Positions 17,537 to 24,557 are shown, numbered from the stretch's first letter. The stretch is 41,018 nt of DNA from an uncultured Bacteroidota bacterium (GCA_902518355.1 CABYFY010000012.1:1-41018), one strand, 5' to 3'. Translations and numbers: made by a program. The notes: generated from the sequence alone by a model not told the origin.

Positions 17537-17576
17537 TTTTTTAACGATAAAATCTTTCGTAAGATTAATTTTAGTT

Positions 17577-17584
17577 TATATTTG
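17577..17584 (+). promoter_or_regulatory. Bacteroidetes -7 box (TATATTTG) for rpsU
   Basis: Exact TAnnTTTG, 31 bases before the rpsU ATG. A transcript starting just downstream would include the whole Shine-Dalgarno element. No TTG at the expected -33 distance. Confidence 0.6.
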
Positions 17585-17599
17585 CATCAAATTTTAAAG

Positions 17600-17608
17600 A
17601 AAGGAGGT
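17600..17608 (+). promoter_or_regulatory. Perfect Shine-Dalgarno sequence of rpsU
   Basis: AAAGGAGGT, complementary to the 16S rRNA tail, with the GGAGG core ending eight bases before the ATG at 17616. Virtually no other gene here has such a site. In Flavobacteriia bS21 helps hide the anti-Shine-Dalgarno on the ribosome, and a strong site on rpsU lets ribosomes lacking bS21 translate it preferentially (known for Flavobacterium johnsoniae). Confidence 0.92.
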
Positions 17609-17615
17609 TTGTAAT

Positions 17616-17810
17616 ATGCTAATAATACCCATTAAAGACGGAGAAAATATCGACAGAGCACTAAAGCGTTTCAAGAGAAAGTTTGATAAAACTGGAACAA
17701 AGAAATCATTACAAACTAGAAAAGAATTTGTAAAACCTTCAATTAAAAGGAGAGCTGTAATTCAAAAAGCTCAGCACGTACAAAGACTCAGAGACCAAGA
17801 AGATATTTAA
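17616..17810 (+). CDS. rpsU: 30S ribosomal protein bS21
   Basis: Small-subunit protein of 64 basic residues, starting MLIIPIKDGENIDRALKRFK, with the family's Arg/Lys-rich helices and a C-terminus KAQHVQRLRDQ. In Bacteroidetes it sits near the 3' end of 16S rRNA and contributes to sequestering the anti-Shine-Dalgarno. The gene has its own -7 box and a perfect Shine-Dalgarno, consistent with feedback control by bS21 level. It is followed 62 bases later by the tyrosine recombinase gene, a neighbour pairing common in Flavobacteriia. Confidence 0.97.
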   Translation: MLIIPIKDGENIDRALKRFKRKFDKTGTKKSLQTRKEFVKPSIKRRAVIQKAQHVQRLRDQEDI

Positions 17811-17872
17811 TTTATATCTCCATTGCTAATTCATACTTATTAATAATTTATAAATTTATACTTATTTAAGGT

Positions 17873-18763
17873 ATGGAATTCTCTTCATTTCTTGATTACC
17901 TTCAACTTGAGAAAAAATATTCTCAAAAAACTATTATTGCATATAAGAATGATTTAAAATCTTTTCAGGACTTTAATTACAGTAAATTTGACCAAAAGAA
18001 TATAAAGGGAGTAAATTATTCTCAAATTAGATCTTGGATTGTTTCATTAGTTGGAGATAAAATTTCAAATAATTCAATAAATCGAAAGATTTCTTCACTA
18101 AACAGTTATTATAAGTTTTTATTAAAAATAGGTGATATTAAAATAAATCCCTTGATTGAACACAAGGCCTTAAAAACTAAATCAACTATTCAACTGCCCT
18201 TTTCTGAAACTGAAATTTCAAATGTTTTAAACCCTTTAAACTTTGATAAATCATTTGAAGGTCACAGAGACTATCTTATTCTTGAGCTATTATACACAAC
18301 TGGAATTAGAAGACAAGAGCTAATTGATTTAAAAATTCAAAACATCGATTATTCAAATAAAAGGATTAAGGTTTTAGGAAAAAGAAACAAGGAAAGATAT
18401 ATTCCTTTAATTAGCTCAACAATAGAGTCCATTGATAAATATTTAAAATACAGAGACGAGCTTAAAAATATTAAAAGTAACGATAAGCTTTTTTTGACGT
18501 CCAAGGGTAAAACCATATACGATAATCTAGTCTACCGTATCACTAAAAAGTATTTTGCTGGATTTTCAACTAAATCTAAAAAAAGCCCGCATATTTTAAG
18601 ACATTCATTTGCTACTCATCTTTTAAATAATGGTGCCGATTTAAATTCTGTAAAAGATTTACTTGGTCATACCAGTCTTGCTGCAACGCAAGTTTACACT
18701 AATAGATCAATCGAAGAAATCAAAAAAGTTTTCAAAAAAACACATCCCAGAAATAAGGGTTAA
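17873..18763 (+). CDS. XerC/XerD-type tyrosine recombinase
   Basis: Site-specific recombinase expected to resolve chromosome dimers at dif. The 296-residue protein has the SAM-like core-binding N-domain (about 1-95) and a complete catalytic set: R146 in TGIRRQEL, K170 in GKRNKER, H240 and R243 in HILRHSFATHL, H266 in LLGHTSL and nucleophile Y275 in YTNRS. Length and the location beside rpsU fit the housekeeping recombinase rather than an element integrase; XerC versus XerD cannot be settled from this alone. No recognisable dif site was found nearby. In many relatives an hpf/raiA gene follows; here only 110 bases separate it from the tRNA cluster. Confidence 0.93.
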   Translation: MEFSSFLDYLQLEKKYSQKTIIAYKNDLKSFQDFNYSKFDQKNIKGVNYSQIRSWIVSLVGDKISNNSINRKISSLNSYYKFLLKIGDIKINPLIEHKALKTKSTIQLPFSETEISNVLNPLNFDKSFEGHRDYLILELLYTTGIRRQELIDLKIQNIDYSNKRIKVLGKRNKERYIPLISSTIESIDKYLKYRDELKNIKSNDKLFLTSKGKTIYDNLVYRITKKYFAGFSTKSKKSPHILRHSFATHLLNNGADLNSVKDLLGHTSLAATQVYTNRSIEEIKKVFKKTHPRNKG

Positions 18764-18803
18764 CATAAGTTTGTTTTCTGATTAAAAAAAAATATAATTT
18801 GTT

Positions 18804-18832
18804 TTGTTTGAAAAAATAAATATTTACATTTG
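18804..18832 (+). promoter_or_regulatory. Promoter of the tRNA cluster (TTG-18-TACATTTG)
   Basis: TTG at 18804-18806 and exact -7 box TACATTTG at 18825-18832, 18 bases apart, close to the Bacteroidetes consensus. Expected start of transcription lies around 18837-18840, at the foot of a hairpin. Confidence 0.72.
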
Positions 18833-18836
18833 CAGT

Positions 18837-18859
18837 CCGCTCAAAGCGGGCTTTTTTTT
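18837..18859 (+). terminator. Terminator-like hairpin in the tRNA leader
   Basis: Stem CCGCT / AGCGG with CAA loop (18837-18849), then GC and eight T to 18859, placed immediately after the predicted transcription start and 14 bases before the first tRNA. The short stem could be an attenuator, a 5' protective hairpin or simply a processing signal. Confidence 0.45.
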
Positions 18860-18873
18860 GAAAAAAAGTGTAA

Positions 18874-18947
18874 GCCGATGTAGCTCAGCTGGCTAGAGCA
18901 GCTGATTTGTAATCAGCAGGTCGTGGGTTCGAGTCCCTCCATCGGCT
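18874..18947 (+). tRNA. tRNA-Thr (anticodon UGU)
   Basis: Full cloverleaf: acceptor GCCGATG / CATCGGC, D-arm TAGCTCAGCTGGCTAGAGCA, anticodon stem GCTGA/TCAGC with loop TTTGTAA (anticodon TGT), T-loop GGTTCGAGTCC. The CCA end is not encoded. First of a four-tRNA run conserved upstream of tuf in Bacteroidetes. Confidence 0.97.
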
Positions 18948-18970
18948 CAGTTCTTTAAAATATTTAATTT

Positions 18971-19053
18971 GGGGAGATACTCAAGCGGCCAACGAGGACA
19001 GACTGTAAATCTGTTGGTTTTTACCTTCGCAGGTTCGAATCCTGCTCTCCCCA
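18971..19053 (+). tRNA. tRNA-Tyr (anticodon GUA)
   Basis: Class II tRNA with long variable arm: acceptor GGGGAGA / TCTCCCC, anticodon stem ACAGA/TCTGT with loop CTGTAAA (anticodon GTA), T-arm GCAGGTTCGAATCCTGC. Discriminator A. Confidence 0.97.
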
Positions 19054-19062
19054 CACAATAAT

Positions 19063-19135
19063 GCGGGAGTAGCTCAGTTGGTAGAGCGTCAGCCTTCCAA
19101 GCTGAATGTCGCCGGTTCGAACCCGGTCTCCCGCT
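19063..19135 (+). tRNA. tRNA-Gly (anticodon UCC)
   Basis: Acceptor GCGGGAG / CTCCCGC, anticodon stem TCAGC/GCTGA with loop CTTCCAA (anticodon TCC), T-arm CCGGTTCGAACCCGG. Discriminator T. Confidence 0.97.
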
Positions 19136-19149
19136 CAAAAAAGTCACTA

Positions 19150-19221
19150 GCCGGTGTAGCTCAGTGGTAGAGCGCTTCCTTGGTAAGGAAGAGGTCCCGA
19201 GTTCAATTCTCGGCATTGGCT
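19150..19221 (+). tRNA. tRNA-Thr (anticodon GGU)
   Basis: Acceptor GCCGGTG / CATTGGC with two adjacent G-U wobbles (positions 4-69 and 5-68), anticodon stem CTTCC/GGAAG with loop TTGGTAA (anticodon GGT), T-arm CCGAGTTCAATTCTCGG. A T-rich run at 19224-19234 may end the tRNA transcript. Confidence 0.96.
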
Positions 19222-19232
19222 CAATTCTTTTT

Positions 19233-19421
19233 TTATTCGTTTTTGAATCTTCCCCAATTACCACCACCGTCATAATCATTTTCGTCGGACTGACGAAACC
19301 TTTCATCTCTTTCTCTTCTCCTTCTCTGATCATCATGTGATGATTTAATCATCCATAATAAACCAGACATGTACAAGATAAAAATAACAAACCCAATTAT
19401 AAACATTAACGGACTTAGCAT
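19233..19421 (-). CDS. Small single-helix membrane protein with charged tail, unknown function
   Basis: Not recognised. 62 residues: an N-terminal membrane helix (about 5-27, FIIGFVIFILYMSGLLWMI) followed by a strongly charged Arg/Glu/Asp tail ending in a Gly-rich NDYDGGGNWGRF. Last gene of a tight four-gene minus-strand run, beginning three bases after the stop of the 61-residue protein. It converges on the tRNA cluster, ending 12 bases from tRNA-Thr. The tight spacing and membrane-like composition argue that it is real. Confidence 0.6.
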   Translation of the reverse strand: MLSPLMFIIGFVIFILYMSGLLWMIKSSHDDQRRRRERDERFRQSDENDYDGGGNWGRFKNE

Positions 19422-19424
19422 AAT

Positions 19425-19610
19425 TTATTTTTTTGAGTTATAGTCTTTACGTCTTTGACGAATTGCAATTGCAAATAGTAGAATTGTTCCTGGCCAATGA
19501 GCAGTGTATTGAGCCTCAGCTGTATTACCTAGTAATCCTAAACTTACAGAGTAAACAAGGCATATAAAGGCTAAAATTATAGGGTAGTAAACTTCTAATA
19601 TCTTTTTCAT
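19425..19610 (-). CDS. Small two-helix membrane protein, unknown function
   Basis: Not recognised. 61 residues with two predicted membrane helices (about 9-28 and 41-52) joined by GNTAEAQYTAHWPG, and a basic C-terminal tail RQRRKDYNSKK. Its ATG lies one base after the stop of the DoxX-like gene, and the next small gene starts three bases after its own stop, so it belongs to the same transcript. Possibly an accessory subunit of the DoxX-like protein; inference from position only. Confidence 0.6.
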   Translation of the reverse strand: MKKILEVYYPIILAFICLVYSVSLGLLGNTAEAQYTAHWPGTILLFAIAIRQRRKDYNSKK

Positions 19611-19611
19611 T

Positions 19612-20022
19612 TTAATTTGATTTTAAATAACTCCTACCTATAATAAGAGCAGCAGTTATGATTATTATATTTTTTATTATGTATTGACCTTCGAGAGTTG
19701 GCAACAACGGATTTCCATTTTGAAATGTAATATCTGGTAATATTACCAGAGGAAGGAATGTTCCAGTCATTTGTAAAAACATTAAAATTACCGCGGCTAA
19801 AGTTGTTTTTTTATTTAAAAAACAAATACCTATTGCCATCTCCCAGTATCCGATCACTATTGACCATGTCTTAGCAGATAAAAACGGCATCCAAAAAACT
19901 GTATCAATAATTAGTTCTGTTGCTGGAGACACATCAAGTACCTTTAGTATTCCAAACCAAAAGAAAATGATAAATAGAGGAATCCTAATTAAGTAGTCAT
20001 TTGTGTTAAATCTCTTTAACAT
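19612..20022 (-). CDS. DoxX/YkgB-like integral membrane protein
   Basis: 136-residue inner-membrane protein with four hydrophobic helices, resembling the DoxX-like superfamily: RIPLFIIFFWFGILKVLDVSPA near 13-34, GYWEMAIGICFL near 58-69, a helix around MFLQMTGTFLPLVILP and GQYIIKNIIIITAALII at the end. Family members are linked to quinone/redox and oxidative-stress functions, but no activity can be assigned here. It starts one base after the stop of the flavodoxin-fold reductase, which supports a shared redox role. Confidence 0.75.
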   Translation of the reverse strand: MLKRFNTNDYLIRIPLFIIFFWFGILKVLDVSPATELIIDTVFWMPFLSAKTWSIVIGYWEMAIGICFLNKKTTLAAVILMFLQMTGTFLPLVILPDITFQNGNPLLPTLEGQYIIKNIIIITAALIIGRSYLKSN

Positions 20023-20023
20023 G

Positions 20024-20638
20024 TCAATTATTTTGTAAAGCTGGCTTATGGCTAAAAATATTTTTTGTTCTTAAATCATTTCTGATATCATTAAGAACCA
20101 CTGATAAATATTTTTTTCTTTTTTTATCACTAACAAAAGGCACTGACCAAAATTGTTTTGTTTTAAACCAAAGGGATAATTTCCATCCGAAAACAAAAGA
20201 ATATACACCCATAACTAACCTTAACTTAACCGAATTAAAGTAAAGCGTTTTAACAGGCAGGGCAGGTGCGCCGTGTGTTATGTATGTGCGAACTTTTTTA
20301 TCTTTTAAAAATGGTTTTGGAAATGCATAAGTTTTTGTAACATTAACAAATTTGTAAGCAAATCCAGGGGTAAGTACTTCATCAAAAAAAACTTCCATTC
20401 TTGGCGTTAATCTAAACCACCAAACAGGTGATATAATATATATTCTATCACTCCACAATACTAGATTTTTATACTTTTCAATTAGCTTTGTTCGAGGCCT
20501 AGAAAAACTATCCCTGTATAAGTCAATAACTTCCAACTCTTGATTGGACTTATTAATCTCATTAAAAATCGTTTTGAAGATTCCATTATAGCAAAATGAC
20601 TTTTTGTAAGGGTGTCCGATAATAATTAAGTTTTTCAT
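20024..20638 (-). CDS. Flavodoxin-fold NAD(P)H:quinone oxidoreductase (KefF/MdaB-like)
   Basis: 204-residue flavin reductase expected to carry out two-electron reduction of quinones. The N-terminus KNLIIIGHPYKKSFCYNGIF has the FMN/FAD phosphate-binding start of this family; the middle shows LWSDRIYIISPVWWFRLTPRMEVFFDEVLTPGFAY, the PxWW..P motif that packs on the flavin, and then YITHGAP. Slightly shorter at the C-terminus than KefF/NQO relatives. First gene of the four-gene minus-strand run, divergent from the duplicated-ABM lipoprotein across 134 bases. No clean TAnnTTTG box; GATATTTG at about 20660 is one mismatch away. Confidence 0.85.
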   Translation of the reverse strand: MKNLIIIGHPYKKSFCYNGIFKTIFNEINKSNQELEVIDLYRDSFSRPRTKLIEKYKNLVLWSDRIYIISPVWWFRLTPRMEVFFDEVLTPGFAYKFVNVTKTYAFPKPFLKDKKVRTYITHGAPALPVKTLYFNSVKLRLVMGVYSFVFGWKLSLWFKTKQFWSVPFVSDKKRKKYLSVVLNDIRNDLRTKNIFSHKPALQNN

Positions 20639-20772
20639 TTAAACGTTTTTACATTCAAATATCAAATCATGTGCCACTGTAAAATATTAATACCCCAATT
20701 TTTAACATAGTTTGTTTTTTATTGTTAAATTGTATTAATTATTAACTTATTATAATCCTTAAAACTTAAACA

Positions 20773-21528
20773 ATGAAAAAAATTTTAGTATTAGCTTGTA
20801 TCGTTTCACTATTCAGTTGTAAAAATTCAACCTCTAATGATGAAACTTCGATTTATGCTGACGAGACTGTGTTGATTGTAAACTACCAAATTGAAAATAT
20901 GACTATGGATGAGCATGCTGAATTAGGTAGTGCTGTGGCTCCTAACTTCACCTCTGAAAATGTTACAGGTCTTTTAGGAAAGTCTTTTGTTGGAGATGCA
21001 GATAGAGGTGTTTTTGGAGGAGTTTATTATTTTTCAGATTCTGAATCAGTTAATATTTTTCTAGAATCAGATCTTTGGAAGGGTGTAGTTGCACATCCAA
21101 ATCTTGTCAATTTTAAAACAGATATCTTTAGAACTTTTGACGGTACCGAATTAGCAAATGGAAATCATTCAATGAGAAAGACATCATCAGATGCTTTAGA
21201 TGCCGATGGTTTACATATTTTGGTTGTAAATTATACCAATGAGGTTAATCCATCTGACGAGGAAATGTCCAGTCAGGTAAAGCAATATGCACCTGTATTC
21301 AGTAACGATAATTTTCCAGGTATGATCGGTAAAACTATGATAAATAGCATTGACGGAAATATTTACGGAGGAGTCTACTATTTTACAAGTAGGACTGCCA
21401 TTAATGATTATTTTGGATCAGACCTTTGGACTGGTTTTGAAGGTGATAATAACACTAATGTATACAAAAAAGATATTTATAGTGTTGCTCCAATCTCAGC
21501 AATTTCAAACGGAGTTCCAGTACTTTAA
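20773..21528 (+). CDS. Lipoprotein with two tandem YdhR/ABM-like domains
   Basis: Predicted lipoprotein: signal peptide 1-15 and lipobox LFSC with acylated C16. The rest is two copies of one roughly 88-residue unit: copy A about 33-120 and copy B about 149-237, sharing VNY (36-38, 152-154), G(L/M)(L/I)GK (66-70, 183-187), an identical GGVYYF (82-87, 199-204), an identical SDLW (99-102, 216-219) and a closing KxDI(F/Y). The pattern resembles YdhR-type antibiotic-biosynthesis-monooxygenase (dimeric alpha-beta barrel) proteins, where GG(I/V)Y precedes a final helix; the tandem pair would form an internal dimer. Function unknown. Divergent from a quinone reductase gene, which suggests but does not prove a quinone-related role. 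Confidence 0.72.
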   Translation: MKKILVLACIVSLFSCKNSTSNDETSIYADETVLIVNYQIENMTMDEHAELGSAVAPNFTSENVTGLLGKSFVGDADRGVFGGVYYFSDSESVNIFLESDLWKGVVAHPNLVNFKTDIFRTFDGTELANGNHSMRKTSSDALDADGLHILVVNYTNEVNPSDEEMSSQVKQYAPVFSNDNFPGMIGKTMINSIDGNIYGGVYYFTSRTAINDYFGSDLWTGFEGDNNTNVYKKDIYSVAPISAISNGVPVL

Positions 21529-21582
21529 GTTATTTAATATCAATTCTACTCATAACGGCACAAATATTGTAAGTGTCTGATT

Positions 21583-22443
21583 ATGAATAGGATTGAAAAT
21601 TTACACTCGAATGTTTTTTCTCAAAGAAATGTAGAGTTATTTGAGAAAAATATTATGTTTTTGGCTGTTGGTGGTTTTATAATTCACCTGCTGTTGATAT
21701 TCTTTGAAAATTATTACGGAGTAGACATATTTTCGTCAAAAACTAACTTATCAAGCAATCCTATATCCGCCTTATACACCCCTTTTACTTTTATTCTGGT
21801 ATATGAGGCATTTTTACTTATATATTATCTACCTAGATCTTTTACTACATCAATTGCCAAAGAGTTTGAAATTATTTCATTGGTATTGATTAGAAAAATA
21901 TTTAAAGATATTCCAGAAATTAGCTTAGAGAGTTCAACTATTTTTAATGAAAATAATATGCAGTTACTATATGATTTATTAGCCGTAATAGTGATTTTCT
22001 ATCTGATTTATTTGTTTAAAAAAACATGGGTTAATACCCTAAAGCGCAAAACAAATAAAAACTTAAAAAAGTTCATAAACTACAAAAAACTTATGTCAAT
22101 ACTTTTAGTTCCGACTCTAATAGTTTTATGTTTTATTAATTTTTATGAATGGATAATTCAGGTGTTTATTTCTGAATCCTATACGGAAAATCTTAACGGA
22201 GTTTTCTTTATTGATTTCTTCACGATCTTAATTTTAGTCGATGTTTTTATTCTACTTATCTCTTTCCAATACACCGAAAGGTATTCGCAATTAATAAGAA
22301 ACACTGGCTTCATTATCTCCACAATTTTACTTAGACTTTCCTTTAGCGCAGAAGGTTTATATAGTATTATGTTAACCATTTTGGGTGTTGTTTTTGGGTT
22401 GATAATCCTTATGATATACAAATTGGCTGAAGAAAATTATTAG
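21583..22443 (+). CDS. Polytopic membrane protein, unknown function
   Basis: 286 residues with about seven hydrophobic helices: around 24-42, 65-86, 128-146, 171-189, 210-227, 238-252 and 258-280. A conserved-looking segment EFEIISLVLIRKIFKDI lies at 89-105, reminiscent of unnamed Bacteroidetes membrane proteins; no known catalytic motif is visible. It begins 54 bases after the lipoprotein stop and ends seven bases before the glycosylase gene, so co-transcription with at least the latter is likely. I do not recognise a function. Confidence 0.72.
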   Translation: MNRIENLHSNVFSQRNVELFEKNIMFLAVGGFIIHLLLIFFENYYGVDIFSSKTNLSSNPISALYTPFTFILVYEAFLLIYYLPRSFTTSIAKEFEIISLVLIRKIFKDIPEISLESSTIFNENNMQLLYDLLAVIVIFYLIYLFKKTWVNTLKRKTNKNLKKFINYKKLMSILLVPTLIVLCFINFYEWIIQVFISESYTENLNGVFFIDFFTILILVDVFILLISFQYTERYSQLIRNTGFIISTILLRLSFSAEGLYSIMLTILGVVFGLIILMIYKLAEENY

Positions 22444-22450
22444 AAATTCC

Positions 22451-23068
22451 ATGAAAATAGTTCTTGAAAGGGCATACAAGCATTTGTCCAATGACAAAAT
22501 AATGCATTTCTTAATTAATAAATTTCAGTATAAAATTGATTGGGGTAACAGATATAATGCAAACCATGCTCTATCAATTGCTAATTTAATTATTGAACAG
22601 CAAATTAGCTTCAAGGCAGCCATCACTGTCAAAAAAAGATTTTCAAAATTAACTGACGGAAAAACCTCTGAAGAAATTATTCAAATGACTAATCAAGAAT
22701 TGCAATCAATCGGTATTTCTTACAGAAAAGCTGACTACATAAAAAATGTTTTTAATTTTTTTAGTACTCATGACGCAGATTTTGAATTCATGACCGATAA
22801 TGATGTAATTGATTTCTTATGTTCAATAAAGGGAGTTGGTGAATGGACAGCTCAAATGTTTTTAATTTTCAATTTATTTAGAAATGACATCTTTTCTCCA
22901 AAGGATTTAGCCTTAATAAATAGTATCAAAAAAAACTATTCACTTGATAAAGTAGATAAAAACGAAATACAAAAATTAACATGCAACTGGAGTCCTTATA
23001 ATTCAATTGCATGTCTTTTACTTTGGGAATCTATTGAAAACCAGGTTTTTTTTTCAGATTATAACTAG
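22451..23068 (+). CDS. AlkA-type DNA-3-methyladenine glycosylase II
   Basis: Base-excision repair enzyme removing alkylated bases. The 205-residue HhH-GPD protein has the AlkA start motif NLIIEQQIS near 46-53, a helix-hairpin-helix at about 122-140 (LCSIKGVGEWTAQMFL) and the catalytic aspartate D152 in SPKDLAL, the place of D238 in E. coli AlkA. It lacks the N-terminal TBP-like domain of E. coli AlkA, like many bacterial homologues. Seven bases downstream of the membrane-protein gene; tuf follows 147 bases later with its own promoter. Confidence 0.87.
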   Translation: MKIVLERAYKHLSNDKIMHFLINKFQYKIDWGNRYNANHALSIANLIIEQQISFKAAITVKKRFSKLTDGKTSEEIIQMTNQELQSIGISYRKADYIKNVFNFFSTHDADFEFMTDNDVIDFLCSIKGVGEWTAQMFLIFNLFRNDIFSPKDLALINSIKKNYSLDKVDKNEIQKLTCNWSPYNSIACLLLWESIENQVFFSDYN

Positions 23069-23150
23069 TTGGTTTTTATGTAATTACACATACAAATTAA
23101 CAACGATTTTCTTACTGATTAGGCTCTTCAAAAAAAAATTAACAAATAAA

Positions 23151-23182
23151 TTGGTTAATTAGATATAAAAATTCTATATTTG
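23151..23182 (+). promoter_or_regulatory. tuf promoter (TTG-21-TATATTTG)
   Basis: TTG at 23151-23153 and exact -7 box TATATTTG at 23175-23182. Predicts a leader of about 25-30 bases before the tuf ATG, without a Shine-Dalgarno. This probably drives tuf, tRNA-Trp and the downstream secE-nusG-ribosomal genes. Confidence 0.72.
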
Positions 23183-23215
23183 CGCTCATTTTAAAAGCAA
23201 CTAAAATATTATATT

Positions 23216-24403
23216 ATGGCAAAGGAAAATTTTGATCGTTCGAAACCGCACTTAAATATCGGTACTATCGGACACGTTGATCATGGTAAAACTACGCTTA
23301 CAGCTGCTATTACAACAGTATTAGCTGATGCTGGTTTATCTGAAAAAAGAGATTTTGATACTATTGATAATGCCCCTGAAGAAAAAGAAAGAGGTATTAC
23401 TATCAATACATCACACGTTGAGTATGCAACTGAGAATCGTCATTACGCTCACGTAGACTGTCCAGGTCACGCCGACTATGTTAAGAACATGGTAACTGGT
23501 GCTGCACAGATGGATGGAGCAATACTAGTTGTTGCAGCTACTGATGGGCCAATGCCACAAACTCGTGAGCACATTCTACTTGGAAGACAGGTTGGTATTC
23601 CAAGAATTGTTGTATTCATGAACAAAGTTGACATGGTTGATGATGAAGAATTATTAGAACTTGTTGAAATGGAGATTCGTGAATTATTATCATTCTACGA
23701 ATATGACGGTGATAATAGCCCTGTTATTGCTGGTTCAGCTCTAGGTGCTCTGAATGGTGAGCAAAAGTGGGTTGATACTGTAATGGAGTTAATGAAAAAT
23801 GTTGATTCATGGATTGAATTACCTAAGAGAGATATTGACAAGGATTTCTTGATGCCTATTGAAGACGTATTTTCAATTACAGGTAGAGGAACTGTAGCTA
23901 CAGGAAGAATTGAAACTGGTGTTGCTAATACTGGTGATGCTGTTGATATTATCGGAATGGGTGCAGAAAAATTAACTTCTACTGTAACGGGTGTTGAAAT
24001 GTTCCGTAAAATCTTAGATAGAGGTGAAGCTGGTGACAATGTTGGTATCCTATTAAGAGGTATTGAAAAAACCGACATTAGTAGAGGAATGGTTATTTGT
24101 AAACAAGGATCCGTTACTCCACACAAGAAATTTAAAGCGGAAGTTTATATCCTTAAAAAAGAAGAAGGTGGACGTCACACTCCATTCCACAATAACTATA
24201 GACCTCAATTCTATGTAAGAACAACTGATGTAACTGGAACTATTGAGTTGCCATCTGGAGTTGAAATGGTTATGCCTGGTGATAACTTAACAATCACTGT
24301 TGAGTTAATTCAGCCAATTGCAATGAACGTTGGTTTACGTTTTGCTATCCGTGAAGGTGGTAGAACTGTTGGTGCTGGTCAGGTTACAGAAATTTTAGAC
24401 TAA
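23216..24403 (+). CDS. tuf: Elongation factor Tu
   Basis: GTPase that delivers aminoacyl-tRNA to the ribosome. At 395 residues it is full length, with P-loop GHVDHGKTT at 19-27, switch I RGITI, DCPGH near 80-84 and NKVD near 135-138. Domains 2 and 3 are intact ([31 protein letters not shown]). It has its own promoter upstream and a long hairpin between its stop and tRNA-Trp. Codon usage is visibly more selective than in the glycan cluster, as expected for a highly expressed gene. Confidence 0.99.
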   Translation: MAKENFDRSKPHLNIGTIGHVDHGKTTLTAAITTVLADAGLSEKRDFDTIDNAPEEKERGITINTSHVEYATENRHYAHVDCPGHADYVKNMVTGAAQMDGAILVVAATDGPMPQTREHILLGRQVGIPRIVVFMNKVDMVDDEELLELVEMEIRELLSFYEYDGDNSPVIAGSALGALNGEQKWVDTVMELMKNVDSWIELPKRDIDKDFLMPIEDVFSITGRGTVATGRIETGVANTGDAVDIIGMGAEKLTSTVTGVEMFRKILDRGEAGDNVGILLRGIEKTDISRGMVICKQGSVTPHKKFKAEVYILKKEEGGRHTPFHNNYRPQFYVRTTDVTGTIELPSGVEMVMPGDNLTITVELIQPIAMNVGLRFAIREGGRTVGAGQVTEILD

Positions 24404-24426
24404 ATAAAAACCCATAATATATGTTG

Positions 24427-24458
24427 AGGTATTTTGTTTGTTTTCAAACGAAATACCT
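24427..24458 (+). other. Long hairpin between tuf and tRNA-Trp
   Basis: AGGTATTTTGTTTG (24427-24440), TTTT loop, CAAACGAAATACCT (24445-24458): 14 pairs with one T-G wobble. No T tract follows, so it is unlikely to be an efficient intrinsic terminator. Position just ahead of a tRNA suggests an RNA-processing site or an mRNA 3' stabiliser. Confidence 0.75.
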
Positions 24459-24470
24459 TGACTTATGTTT

Positions 24471-24543
24471 ACGGGTTTAGCTCAGTTGGTAGAGCACTGG
24501 TCTCCAAAACCAGGTGTCGGGAGTTCGAGTCTCTCAACCCGTG
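24471..24543 (+). tRNA. tRNA-Trp (anticodon CCA)
   Basis: Acceptor ACGGGTT / AACCCGT, anticodon stem CTGGT/ACCAG with loop CTCCAAA (anticodon CCA), T-arm GGGAGTTCGAGTCTCTC. Discriminator G, as in bacterial tRNA-Trp. Located between tuf and secE, the usual Bacteroidetes place. Confidence 0.98.
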
Positions 24544-24557
24544 CAAAAAAATATAAT

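Noticed and set aside
17551-17566. Inverted repeat AATCTT-TCGT-AAGATT after the symporter gene, as a terminator
   Set aside because: Only six AT-rich pairs and an interrupted T run; too weak, and it lies where the rpsU -33 region would be.
18947-19336. 129-codon minus-strand open frame across the tRNA genes
   Set aside because: Its middle (PRIELGTSSL, RPGSNRRHSA) is the well-known spurious translation of antisense tRNA sequence; the region is tRNA-Tyr, tRNA-Gly and tRNA-Thr.
19150-23215. tRNA-Thr as an integration site with a repeated 3' end near tuf
   Set aside because: No copy of the tRNA 3' end was found before tuf and no element-type integrase is present; the XerC/D gene looks housekeeping.
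24465-24557. N-terminal extension of SecE (FTGLAQLVEHWSPKPGVG...)
   Set aside because: These codons lie inside tRNA-Trp; the family start is ATG 24558.
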